Source: an uncultured Oscillospiraceae bacterium
GTDB taxonomy: Bacteria > Bacillota > Clostridia > Oscillospirales > Ruminococcaceae
Direction: 5' to 3'
NCBI GenBank assembly: GCA_900539695.1
Contig: UQDG01000008.1
Span: 1-64,000 of the forward strand
Length of the DNA stretch: 64,000 bases
The position numbers and the translations under genes were made by a program. The notes below the pieces were generated by a model. That model did no database searches. It worked only from the letters and a program-made list of their open reading frames with translations, and had not been told where the DNA came from. Numbering within the stretch: the first letter of the stretch is position 1; the number at the start of each line of letters is the position of its first letter. This document shows, one piece after another, positions 52,665 to 60,328 of this stretch.

Positions 52665-53776
52665 TTGGCAGCGCCCCCTTTCTCTTTACGGCCGGAAACC
52701 GCCTTGGCGATCACGCCGCGCATCAGCAGGGCGAAAGCCGCCAGATAGATGATGACAGCGATCACGATGTCGATCGTCTCGGAGGAGTAAGCCGGCTGCA
52801 TGGCAGCGCCGCCCACCTGGATGTAGCTGATGAACAGCGCCGAGAAGATGGTGCCGATGGGGTTAGAGCTTGCCAGCAGCGCAACGGGGATGCCGTTGAA
52901 GCCCATGCCCAGGATGGATTTTTCGATAACGTACTGACCCGTGCCGGCCAAGTAGTAGATGCCGCCGCCGATGCCGGACAGCGCACCGGCGATGACCATG
53001 GACAGCACGATGTTGCGCTTGGCGTTGATGCCGGCGTACTGGGCAGCGTCGCGGCTGAGACCGCAGGCTTTCAGCTCATAGCCGAAGGTGGTCTTTTGCA
53101 GCACGACCCAGACGATCAGCGCGAAGATGATGGTCAGGATGATGCCGATGTTGATCCAGCTGGAATTACCGAACAGCCCGGCGAACGGGCCCTTGGGCAG
53201 GATGGCGCCGGGGTTGGCGGCAGACAGCGCCGCGGTACGATCCGAGTTGGAAGCGCCCCAGCCGGAAGCCAGCATCTTGGGCGAGTTGGCCAGAATCAGA
53301 TTGACGAGGTACATGCCGATCCAGTTGAACATGATGGAGGTAATGACCTCGTTGACGTTAAAGTATGCCTTGAACAGGCCGGGGAAGATGCCCCAGATCG
53401 CACCGCCGATGGCCGCTGCCAGCAGGCAGACGAACCAAGGCAGCTGAAACTGGATGGCGCACAGCAGGGCGAAGAACGAGCCCATGGTGTACTGGCCAGG
53501 TGCGCCGATGTTGAACAGGCCGGTCTTGAATGCAAAGCCGACCGACAGGCCGCACATCATCAGCGGCGCTGCCTGATATAATACCTTGCCAAGCTTGTCC
53601 ATGCTGGCAAAGCCGGTGGTCATCATAGCCTTCATGCCTTCCAGCGATGCGCCGGGGTTCAGCACCACAAGCAGGATAAAGCCCAGCACCAGGCCGATGA
53701 CGATGGACAGCAAACTTGCCAGAACGCCTACCACGCCGGGGTTCTGCAAAAGCGGCTGTTTGGATTTTTTACTCAT
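52661..53776 (-). CDS. Nucleoside ABC transporter permease (NupP-like)
   Basis: This 371-residue permease of the same family is the first permease subunit. The N-terminal tail is cytoplasmic (MSKKSKQPLLQNPG), followed by about nine helices and the family block AYFNVNEVITSIMFNWIGMY, characteristic of the YufP group. It overlaps the ATPase stop by 4 nt (53773-53776) and the next permease by 4 nt, so ATPase, NupP and NupQ are translationally coupled. Confidence 0.93.
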   Translation of the reverse strand: MSKKSKQPLLQNPGVVGVLASLLSIVIGLVLGFILLVVLNPGASLEGMKAMMTTGFASMDKLGKVLYQAAPLMMCGLSVGFAFKTGLFNIGAPGQYTMGSFFALLCAIQFQLPWFVCLLAAAIGGAIWGIFPGLFKAYFNVNEVITSIMFNWIGMYLVNLILANSPKMLASGWGASNSDRTAALSAANPGAILPKGPFAGLFGNSSWINIGIILTIIFALIVWVVLQKTTFGYELKACGLSRDAAQYAGINAKRNIVLSMVIAGALSGIGGGIYYLAGTGQYVIEKSILGMGFNGIPVALLASSNPIGTIFSALFISYIQVGGAAMQPAYSSETIDIVIAVIIYLAAFALLMRGVIAKAVSGRKEKGGAAK

Positions 53777-55311
53777 GCTTTCGCCTCCCCTTGCTTTTTA
53801 GCGCCTGCCATGTACAGGCCCAGTTCCTCAACCGTCGTGGTCTTGGGATCGAACTCGCCCACGATCTCACCCTCGTACATAACAAGGATGCGGTCGGACA
53901 GGTTCATGACCTCGTCCAGCTCCAGGCTGACGAGGAGAACAGCCTTGCCTTTATCGCGCTCGGCCACAATCTGCTTGTGGATATACTCGATCGCGCCGAC
54001 GTCCAGGCCGCGGGTGGGCTGGACAGCTACCAGCAAGTCGGGGTCTTTATCGACCTCGCGGGCGATAATGGCTTTCTGCTGGTTGCCGCCGGACATGCTG
54101 CGGGCGATCGTGATGGGACCCTGGCCGCTGCGCACGTCGTACTGTTTGATGAGGCGCTCGGCATAGTCCATGACAGCACTTTTTTTGATGAAGCCGTGGT
54201 TCTGGAACTCCGGCTGCCAGTAGCGCTGCAATACCATGTTGTCGGCCACGGTGTAGTCCAGCACCAGGCCATGCTTGTGGCGGTCCTCCGGGATATGGCT
54301 CATGCCATCCTTGGAGCGCTCACGGATGGGGGCGTGGGTGATGTCCTTGCCGTTGAGCTTGACCGTGCCGCCGGTGACTTTCTCCAGGCCGGTCAGGCCG
54401 TAGATCAACTCGGTCTGGCCGTTGCCTTCGATACCGGCCACGCAGACGATCTCCCCTGCGTTGACCTTGAAGCTGACGCTGCGGACGGCGTTGTTCTTGT
54501 GCGCCTTGCTGGGCACGACCAGGCCGTCCACTTCCAGGATGGTCTTGCCCGGCTTGCAAGGGGCCTTGTCGACAGCAAACTGCACGTCGCGGCCGACCAT
54601 CATGCGGGACAGTTCCTCTTTGGTGGTATTGGCAATATCCACGGTACCGATGCCGCGGCCCTTTTGCAGGACGGTGCAGCGGTCGGCAACCGCCATGATC
54701 TCATTCAGCTTGTGGGTGATGAACAGGATGCTCTTGCCCTCGGCCTTGAAGCCGCGCATGATCTCCATCAGCTCGTCGATCTCCTGCGGAGTCAGAACCG
54801 CCGTAGGCTCGTCGAAAATAAGGATCTCGTTGTCGCGGTAGAGCATTTTGAGGATTTCGACACGCTGCTGCATACCGACGGAGATGTCGCTGACCAGCGC
54901 ATCAGGGTCGACTTTCAGGCCGTACTTCTCGCTGAGCTGCATGACCTTTTTGCGGGCAGCGTCCTTTTGCAGGAAACCATGGCGGGTATCCTCGACACCC
55001 AGGATGATATTGTCAAGAACGGTAAAACATTCGACCAGCTTGAAATGCTGATGCACCATGCCGATGCCAAGCGCGTTGGCGTCGTTGGGGTTCTGGATCT
55101 TGACCTCTTTGCCATTTTTCTTGATAACGCCTTTTTCCGGCTGATACAGACCGAACAGTACGCTCATCAGGGTAGATTTACCGGCACCGTTTTCGCCCAG
55201 CAGCGCATGGATCTCGCCTTTGCGCAGCTGCAGCGTGACATCGTCGTTGGCCTTGATACCGGGGAACTCCTTGGTGATGTGCAGCATCTCGATAACGAAA
55301 TTATCTGCCAA
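53773..55311 (-). CDS. Nucleoside ABC transporter ATP-binding protein (NupO-like, double ATPase)
   Basis: This protein of about 512 residues has two ABC cassettes in tandem. The first has Walker A LLGENGAGKSTLMSVLFG and signature ISVGMQQRVEILK with Walker B LIFDEPTAVL. The second has a degenerate Walker A (GIEGNGQTELIYG) and signature MSGGNQQKAIIA, as in sugar and nucleoside importers. TTG at 55311 (translated MADNFVIEML) was chosen because AAAGGGG lies 10 nt upstream and the promoter leaves room for it. An ATG at 55338 is in frame but has no ribosome-binding site and lies about 9 nt from the predicted transcript start. It energises import with the two permeases. Confidence 0.93.
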   Translation of the reverse strand: MADNFVIEMLHITKEFPGIKANDDVTLQLRKGEIHALLGENGAGKSTLMSVLFGLYQPEKGVIKKNGKEVKIQNPNDANALGIGMVHQHFKLVECFTVLDNIILGVEDTRHGFLQKDAARKKVMQLSEKYGLKVDPDALVSDISVGMQQRVEILKMLYRDNEILIFDEPTAVLTPQEIDELMEIMRGFKAEGKSILFITHKLNEIMAVADRCTVLQKGRGIGTVDIANTTKEELSRMMVGRDVQFAVDKAPCKPGKTILEVDGLVVPSKAHKNNAVRSVSFKVNAGEIVCVAGIEGNGQTELIYGLTGLEKVTGGTVKLNGKDITHAPIRERSKDGMSHIPEDRHKHGLVLDYTVADNMVLQRYWQPEFQNHGFIKKSAVMDYAERLIKQYDVRSGQGPITIARSMSGGNQQKAIIAREVDKDPDLLVAVQPTRGLDVGAIEYIHKQIVAERDKGKAVLLVSLELDEVMNLSDRILVMYEGEIVGEFDPKTTTVEELGLYMAGAKKQGEAKA

Positions 55312-55353
55312 TCGGTACACGCCCCTTTCTATTTTCATAGTTTATTAATTTAT

Positions 55354-55382
55354 ATTATATAAAAAAATCGCGTGTTGTACAA
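55354..55382 (-). promoter_or_regulatory. Promoter of the nucleoside ABC operon
   Basis: TTGTAC, 17 nt and TATAAT lie on the minus strand. It separates expression of ATPase-permeases from the upstream BMP lipoprotein genes. Confidence 0.85.
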
Positions 55383-55456
55383 GAGAAACTGCGCAAAAAG
55401 CGGAAAAAAGTTGGAGAAGATGTACTTATTGGTGCGGCTGAAGCAGCCACGCCTCA

Positions 55457-55591
55457 GTCGCCTGCGGCGACAGCGCCCCTCCAAGGGGAGCCTTTAGCCT
55501 TCCCTTGAGGGAAGGTGGTGCGCAGCGCCGGAAGGCTGGCTACTTTAGCAGAGTATTTCCGTAGGGGTCGATGCTTGCATCCGCCCCTACA
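55457..55591. repeat. Dispersed palindromes between bmp1 and the ABC operon
   Basis: The block holds GTCGC/GCGAC (55457-55471), CCTTCCCT/AGGGAAGG (55498-55515) and the GTAGGGGTCGATGC palindrome (55561-55591), related to copies at 14079, 41399 and 51440. With the promoter and the terminator it accounts for the 330-nt gap. Confidence 0.65.
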
Positions 55592-55617
55592 GGTTCAACT
55601 TACTCTTATATATAAAA

Positions 55618-55649
55618 AACCGCCCCGCGCGGTTAAGCACGGAGCGGTT
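55618..55649 (-). terminator. Terminator after bmp1
   Basis: AACCGCTCCG pairs with CGGGGCGGTT (9 of 10 bp Watson-Crick) and is followed on the minus strand by TTTTTTATA, 18 nt beyond the bmp1 stop. Confidence 0.85.
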
Positions 55650-55667
55650 GACTTATTCAGTTACGAA

Positions 55668-56798
55668 TTAGCCCTGGTAGTCCACGGTCACGTTGGTGAC
55701 GGAAGGAGTAACAGTGGTATCGAAGCTGTCGTCGATGGTCAGGGTGCCGTCAACGATGGAAGCATACATAGCGTCGTACTGCTCCTGGGTGAACTTGTTG
55801 AACTTGCTGGTCTCCATGGGCAGGCCAACGCAGTTCTCGGCAGCGCCCAGCTTGGTCTCCTTGCCGGCGTAAGTCTCGGTGAACTTCCAGCCATTGTTCA
55901 TGGAGTCGGTCAGAGCCTCGTTCACGGACTCGGCCAGGCCCTTCATGGCAGAGGTGATAACGGTGTCGTACCGGCCGGACTGGTCGACGTCAACGCCGAT
56001 CATCTTGCCGCCGTTGGCCTGAGCAGCAGCGTCGCAGCTCTCGCAGACGGGGCCGCCGCAGGCAAAGACGACCTCGGTACCCTCAGAGTACCAGCCGTCC
56101 ATCTTGTTCTTGACCTCATCGGTAGCAGCGAAGCCGCCGGAGTACCAGTACTTGATGTTGACATCGTCAACGCCCAGCTCCTTAGCAGCAGCGTCAGCGC
56201 CCTGCACGAAGCCGTAGCCGTAACGGATAACCGCGGGAACAGCCATGCCGCCCAGGAAGCCCAGCTCTTTGTAGCCGTCGTAAACAGCGGCGTAGCCAGC
56301 CAGATAACCGGCCTGCTCTTCCTTGTAGGTGATCAGAGCGGTGTTCTCAGCGGGGGCAGTGTCGCCCAGGTCGACGGTGGAAACGTCCAGAGCCAGGAAC
56401 TCAACGTCGGGGTACTTGGCCTGAGCCTCAGCGATAGAGGAACCGAACAGGTAGCCGGCAACGACGACGGCCTTAGCGCCGTCATTGACAGCGTTGTCCA
56501 TCTGCTCCAAACGGGCAGCGTCGGAGTCCTCGGTAGGACGATAGTAGTTAGCGTTCAGGCTGTTTGCAGAGCAGAAGTCCTGCACGCCCTGCCAGGTGTA
56601 CTGGTTGAAGGACTGGTCATCGATGTTGCCAACGTCGGTAACGAAAGCGACGTCGGTCTTGCTGCCGGAAGCAGCAGCCTCAGAGGTAGCCTCGGTGCTG
56701 GTAGCAGTGCTCTCGGCAGTGCTGGCGGAGGAACCGCCGCAGGCAGCCAGAGAGAGGGCCATGCAGCCGGCCATCGCCATAGAAATAAACTTCTTCAT
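55668..56798 (-). CDS. BMP family nucleoside-binding lipoprotein (1)
   Basis: This 376-residue substrate-binding lipoprotein has a signal MKKFISMAMAGCMALSLAAC with the lipobox cysteine at 20, then a Ser/Thr/Ala-rich linker. The BMP fold follows, with the canonical VTDVGNIDDQSFNQYTWQGV, YLAGYAAVYDG and FACGGPVCES. It delivers nucleosides to the Nup-type permeases. Its own promoter and terminator allow high-level expression separate from the membrane genes. It may also receive readthrough from deoD-cdd-bmp2. Confidence 0.94.
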   Translation of the reverse strand: MKKFISMAMAGCMALSLAACGGSSASTAESTATSTEATSEAAASGSKTDVAFVTDVGNIDDQSFNQYTWQGVQDFCSANSLNANYYRPTEDSDAARLEQMDNAVNDGAKAVVVAGYLFGSSIAEAQAKYPDVEFLALDVSTVDLGDTAPAENTALITYKEEQAGYLAGYAAVYDGYKELGFLGGMAVPAVIRYGYGFVQGADAAAKELGVDDVNIKYWYSGGFAATDEVKNKMDGWYSEGTEVVFACGGPVCESCDAAAQANGGKMIGVDVDQSGRYDTVITSAMKGLAESVNEALTDSMNNGWKFTETYAGKETKLGAAENCVGLPMETSKFNKFTQEQYDAMYASIVDGTLTIDDSFDTTVTPSVTNVTVDYQG

Positions 56799-56873
56799 GG
56801 TGTAAGCTCTCCTTTGTCATGGAACCAAAAATGGTTTTTTCAGGGCAGGGGCCTTCCCTGCCACAGTAGTTTC

Positions 56874-56902
56874 AGTATACCGCATTTTGGCGGGCATTTC
56901 AA
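56874..56902 (-). promoter_or_regulatory. bmp1 promoter
   Basis: TTGAAA, 17 nt and TATACT lie on the minus strand in the gap between bmp2 and bmp1. Confidence 0.85.
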
Positions 56903-56953
56903 CGCAATAATAATCACAATTTCATTACAAAATGCAATTTTTTCGTTGTTTCA

Positions 56954-58129
56954 TCAGTTTTGCTTCTCCACCGTCACGTTGGGGGTGTCGGGCAGGGTAT
57001 TCATGTCGGCATAGGCGTCCACCTTCAGGTCGCTGTTGCGCAGCTGGGTGTACAGGCGCTCATAGTCGTGCTGGCTCAGCTCGGCAAAGCGCCAGTGGGG
57101 GCCTGCCAGGGCCACAGCGCCGGTGGTGTAGCCCACCTTTTCGCTCTGGCCTGCCGCAGTCTGGTCCCAGGCGGCATTGCCGGAGAAGAAGGCATACAGT
57201 TCCTGCTGCACGGCGGAGTTATAGCACTTGATGGCACTGCCCAGGATCAGATCCGAGGAATCGTTCTGGTCATAGTCGCTGGCCATCACGCGGACCTCGT
57301 TGCCGCTGGTGGTCTCCTTGGCGGCGTCGATAGCACTGGCGATCAGGTTGCCGCCGTTGACGAAGAGCAGCGTGGTGCCGTTGTTGCACCAATCCAGCAT
57401 GCGGTTGGTGGTGTCATCGCTGGCGCTGTAGGTACCGGCAAACCAGGTGCGCAGATCCACCGTAAGGCCCTGCTGCTCGGCCGCATACTCGGCCCCCTGC
57501 AAAAAGCCGGTGACGTAGCGCACCACGCCGGGAATCTCCTCGGCACCGATAAAGCCCAGCTGGGTGTAGCCGTCCGTCACGGCGGCGTAACCCGCCAGGA
57601 AACCGGCCTGCTCCTCCTGGAAGAGGACACAGTGGACGTTGGACTCGGTGGTATAGTTGGTGTAGCTGCTGTTGTGGGGCTCGCCGTCAAACAGCAGGTA
57701 GTGTACGCCGGGGTAGTTGTTCTGGATGTTGAACAGCGCCTGGGCCATGGCCTCGCCGCGGCAGACGACCAGCGCCGCGCCGCTCTCGGCGGCTTCACGC
57801 AGGGCGGCTTCGGCCGCCTCCACCGAGGTATCGGCGGCAGTGTGGTTCTCGGCCGTGTAGCCGTAGGTGCCGGCAAAAGTCTGGATGCCCTTCCACAGCA
57901 GGGTGTCGGCGCCGTCGTCCAGGCTGGCCTGCTCGGCCGCCAGAGCGATGGTTGCCCCGCCGGGCAGGGTGGCAGACTCGCCGTTTTCGTCAACCGGGGC
58001 CGTAAAGGTATAGGTACTGTCGTCCATCGGCACCGTGAAGGTCACCGTCTGGCTGCTGGCCTTGCTGCTGCAGGCGCACAGGCTTACCGCCAGCGCCAGG
58101 GTCAGGACCAGCGCAATGAATTTTTTCAT
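56954..58129 (-). CDS. BMP family ABC transporter substrate-binding lipoprotein (2, divergent)
   Basis: This 391-residue lipoprotein has a signal MKKFIALVLTLALAVSLCAC, then an unusual N-terminal stretch of about 50 residues (TVTFTVPMDDSTYTFTAPVD) before the BMP-like fold. The start-of-domain motif of BMP1 (D-x-G-x-IDDxSFN) is reduced to SLDDGADTLLWKG. Later blocks are kept (EEQAGFLAGYAAVTDGYTQL, FVNGGNLIASA). It may bind a different nucleoside. ATG at 58129 follows AAGGAG; longer readings run into the cdd stop region. It lies 28 nt after cdd. Confidence 0.88.
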   Translation of the reverse strand: MKKFIALVLTLALAVSLCACSSKASSQTVTFTVPMDDSTYTFTAPVDENGESATLPGGATIALAAEQASLDDGADTLLWKGIQTFAGTYGYTAENHTAADTSVEAAEAALREAAESGAALVVCRGEAMAQALFNIQNNYPGVHYLLFDGEPHNSSYTNYTTESNVHCVLFQEEQAGFLAGYAAVTDGYTQLGFIGAEEIPGVVRYVTGFLQGAEYAAEQQGLTVDLRTWFAGTYSASDDTTNRMLDWCNNGTTLLFVNGGNLIASAIDAAKETTSGNEVRVMASDYDQNDSSDLILGSAIKCYNSAVQQELYAFFSGNAAWDQTAAGQSEKVGYTTGAVALAGPHWRFAELSQHDYERLYTQLRNSDLKVDAYADMNTLPDTPNVTVEKQN

Positions 58130-58157
58130 GGGATTCGGGAAACTCCTTAACATAGGT

Positions 58158-58577
58158 TTAATCGAGGTTCGCCGGGCCGAAGCCGTAGGGCAGCAGTTCA
58201 CCCAAGGTCGTCACGATGTAATCGTCCTCGCTCTTGGCCATGATAACGGTCAGGCTCGGGCCGCCGAACTCAAACAATGCCTGGCGGCAAACCCCGCAGG
58301 GGCCGGTGACAAGGGTGTTCTTCTCCCCCACCTTGCTGCCCACGATGGCAATCGCGGTAAACTCCCGCTCACCCTCGCTGACCGCCTTGAACAGGGCGGT
58401 GCGCTCGGCACAGTTGGTGGGGGTGTAACCGGCATTCTCGATATTGCAGCCTTTGTAGACCGTGCCGTTTTTGCCCAGCAACGCCGCGCCCACATGGAAG
58501 CGGGAGTAGGGCACGTAGGCAAACTTCTGGGCTTCAAAGGCGTCGCGGATCAGGCTTTGGATCTCTGCTTTTTCCAT
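58158..58577 (-). CDS. cdd: Cytidine deaminase
   Basis: This 139-residue homotetrameric zinc enzyme deaminates cytidine and deoxycytidine to uridines. The catalytic glutamate and first zinc cysteine are in TNCAERTALFKA, and the other two zinc cysteines in GPCGVCRQALFEF. FHVGAALLGKNG binds substrate. It lies 1 nt after deoD and before bmp2, tying nucleoside uptake to salvage. Confidence 0.96.
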   Translation of the reverse strand: MEKAEIQSLIRDAFEAQKFAYVPYSRFHVGAALLGKNGTVYKGCNIENAGYTPTNCAERTALFKAVSEGEREFTAIAIVGSKVGEKNTLVTGPCGVCRQALFEFGGPSLTVIMAKSEDDYIVTTLGELLPYGFGPANLD

Positions 58578-58578
58578 A

Positions 58579-59310
58579 TTACTTCTCCAAATAAGCGTCC
58601 ACGCCCAGGGCCACCTTCATCATTTCGGTAAAGCTGGTCTGGCGCTGTTCGGCGGTTGTGATCTCGGGAGAGACAAAGCTGTCCGAGATGGTCAACAGGC
58701 AGGCGGCGCGCTTGCCCAGCACCTTGGCATTGTGGAAAAGGGCGAAGCTCTCCATCTCGACGGCCAGGCAGCCCTTCTCGTCCCGCAGCTTTTCCCAATA
58801 AGTCGGCTTGGCATCGCTGGGCTGGCGGTAGAACACGTCCGAGGAATGGATGTTGCCCTCGATCAGAGGAATGTTCTGGGCGGCGGCGCTGGCACGCAGG
58901 GCGTTGTTCAGCTCGCAGCTGGGCTGCTGGATGTCGTCGGTGTCGCCGCTCTGGGTCACAGCGTAGTTGCTCTCCGAGTAAGCGCCGGTGGCCAGCACCA
59001 CGTCAAACAGCTTGGCCTTGTCGGTGTAAGAACCGGCAGAGCCGATGCGGATGATGTTCTCGACGCCATACTGGCTGAACAGCTCGTAGGAATAGATGCC
59101 GATGGACGGCATGCCCATGCCGCTGCCCATCACGCTGATGGGGCGGCCCTGGTAAGTGCCGGTAAAGCCGTACATACCGCGCACGTCGGTGACGAGGCGC
59201 GGGTTCTCCAAAAAGGTTTCGGCGATGAACTTCGCCCGCAGCGGATCACCGGGCATCAGGACAGTCTTGGCAAAATCGCCTTTTTCGGCGCGGTTATGAG
59301 GGGTAGACAT
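58579..59310 (-). CDS. deoD: Purine-nucleoside phosphorylase, DeoD type
   Basis: This 243-residue hexameric enzyme splits purine nucleosides with phosphate into base and pentose 1-phosphate. Visible family blocks are MPGDPLRAKFIAETFLE, MGSGMGMPSIGIYSYEL, RIGSAGSY, AVEMESFALF and TISDSF. The length is typical of DeoD. It is the first gene of the deoD-cdd-bmp2-bmp1 run. A dyad (ACCACA/TGTGGT) overlaps the presumed promoter. Confidence 0.96.
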   Translation of the reverse strand: MSTPHNRAEKGDFAKTVLMPGDPLRAKFIAETFLENPRLVTDVRGMYGFTGTYQGRPISVMGSGMGMPSIGIYSYELFSQYGVENIIRIGSAGSYTDKAKLFDVVLATGAYSESNYAVTQSGDTDDIQQPSCELNNALRASAAAQNIPLIEGNIHSSDVFYRQPSDAKPTYWEKLRDEKGCLAVEMESFALFHNAKVLGKRAACLLTISDSFVSPEITTAEQRQTSFTEMMKVALGVDAYLEK

Positions 59311-59351
59311 AAACGTACTCTCCTTTTCAGGTTATTGTAATATAATAGTAT

Positions 59352-59374
59352 ACCACATTTCGGGCGTTTGTGGT
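59352..59374. promoter_or_regulatory. Dyad between deoD and the divergent radical SAM gene
   Basis: ACCACA-N11-TGTGGT is a perfect 6-bp inverted repeat adjoining a minus-strand TATACT box in the 103-nt divergent gap. It is placed to act as an operator for deoD. Confidence 0.5.
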
Positions 59375-59413
59375 AAAATCAAATGGAAAAAAGTTGTGAA
59401 AGAGGTTGGAACC

Positions 59414-60328
59414 ATGCAGCTGCCGAATCCTTGTACCCTTTGCCCCCGTGCCTGCCGGGCGGACCGCGCCCACGGGCAGCGGGGTTTCTGTGGGGCCGAT
59501 GGCACTTTGCGGGTGGCCCGCGCCGCCCTGCACCACTGGGAGGAGCCGTGCCTGAGCGGCGACCCCAACGCCGCCACCGGCAGCGGTACGGTGTTTTTTT
59601 CCAACTGCGCGCTGCGGTGCTGCTACTGCCAGAACTATCCCATCAGCCAGGGGGATGTGGGCAAAGAAATTACCGTGGAGCGGCTGACGGAAATCTTTCT
59701 CGCGCTGCAAAAGAGCGGCGCGAAAAACTTAAACCTTGTCACCGCCACCCAATACCTGCCCTGGGCACTGCCCGCGCTGGATGCCGCACGGGCGGCAGGT
59801 TTTGCCCTGCCGGTCGTCTACAATACCGGTGGGTATGAGACGTTGGAGACCGTCAAGGCACTGGCCGGCTACGTAGATATTTGGCTGGCCGATGTAAAAT
59901 ATGCCAGCCCGGACCTGGCGGCCGAGCTATCCGCCGCGCGGGATTATCCCGCCGTAGCCGAAGCCGCCCTGCGGCAGATGCTGCGCCAGGCCGGTGCGCC
60001 AGTGTACGATGCCGACGGCTACCTGCAAAAGGGCGTCATCGTGCGGCACCTGGCCCTGCCCGGCCACACTGACGACAGCTTTGCCGTGCTGGCGCTGCTG
60101 GCCCGCATCCGGGACGAGGAGGGCGTGCCTTTCATTCCCAGCCTGATGAGCCAGTTCACGCCGTTTTATAAGGCGGCCGAACATAATTTGGGGCGGCGCA
60201 TCACGACCTACGAGTACCGCAAGGTCATCGACGAGGCGGTGCGCCTGGGCCTGACCGACGGCTACATGCAGGAGAAAAGCAGTGCGCGGGAAGAATACAC
60301 CCCGCCCTTTGACCTGGAGGGCGTGTGA
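59414..60328 (+). CDS. PflX-like radical SAM protein
   Basis: This 304-residue radical SAM enzyme of the PflA-related COG1313 group has the cluster motif SNCALRCCYCQNYPISQ (C-x3-C-x2-C, about residues 70-85) and an N-terminal CTLCPRACRADRAHGQRGFC typical of this group. The substrate is unknown; relatives activate glycyl-radical enzymes, and none is in the window. ATG at 59414 follows AAAGAGG; a GTG six codons earlier includes that ribosome-binding site. Its stop overlaps the start of the next gene (TGATG). Confidence 0.9.
   Translation: MQLPNPCTLCPRACRADRAHGQRGFCGADGTLRVARAALHHWEEPCLSGDPNAATGSGTVFFSNCALRCCYCQNYPISQGDVGKEITVERLTEIFLALQKSGAKNLNLVTATQYLPWALPALDAARAAGFALPVVYNTGGYETLETVKALAGYVDIWLADVKYASPDLAAELSAARDYPAVAEAALRQMLRQAGAPVYDADGYLQKGVIVRHLALPGHTDDSFAVLALLARIRDEEGVPFIPSLMSQFTPFYKAAEHNLGRRITTYEYRKVIDEAVRLGLTDGYMQEKSSAREEYTPPFDLEGV

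Noticed and set aside
53716..55362. A 548-codon plus-strand frame opposite the nucleoside ATPase
   Set aside because: It is a shadow of the double-ATPase gene; all ABC motifs are on the minus strand.
56820..56866. Terminator or attenuator between the bmp1 promoter and bmp1
   Set aside because: The GGCAGGG/CCCTGCC stem is followed on the minus strand by an A run, not a T run, so it does not look like an intrinsic terminator for bmp1.
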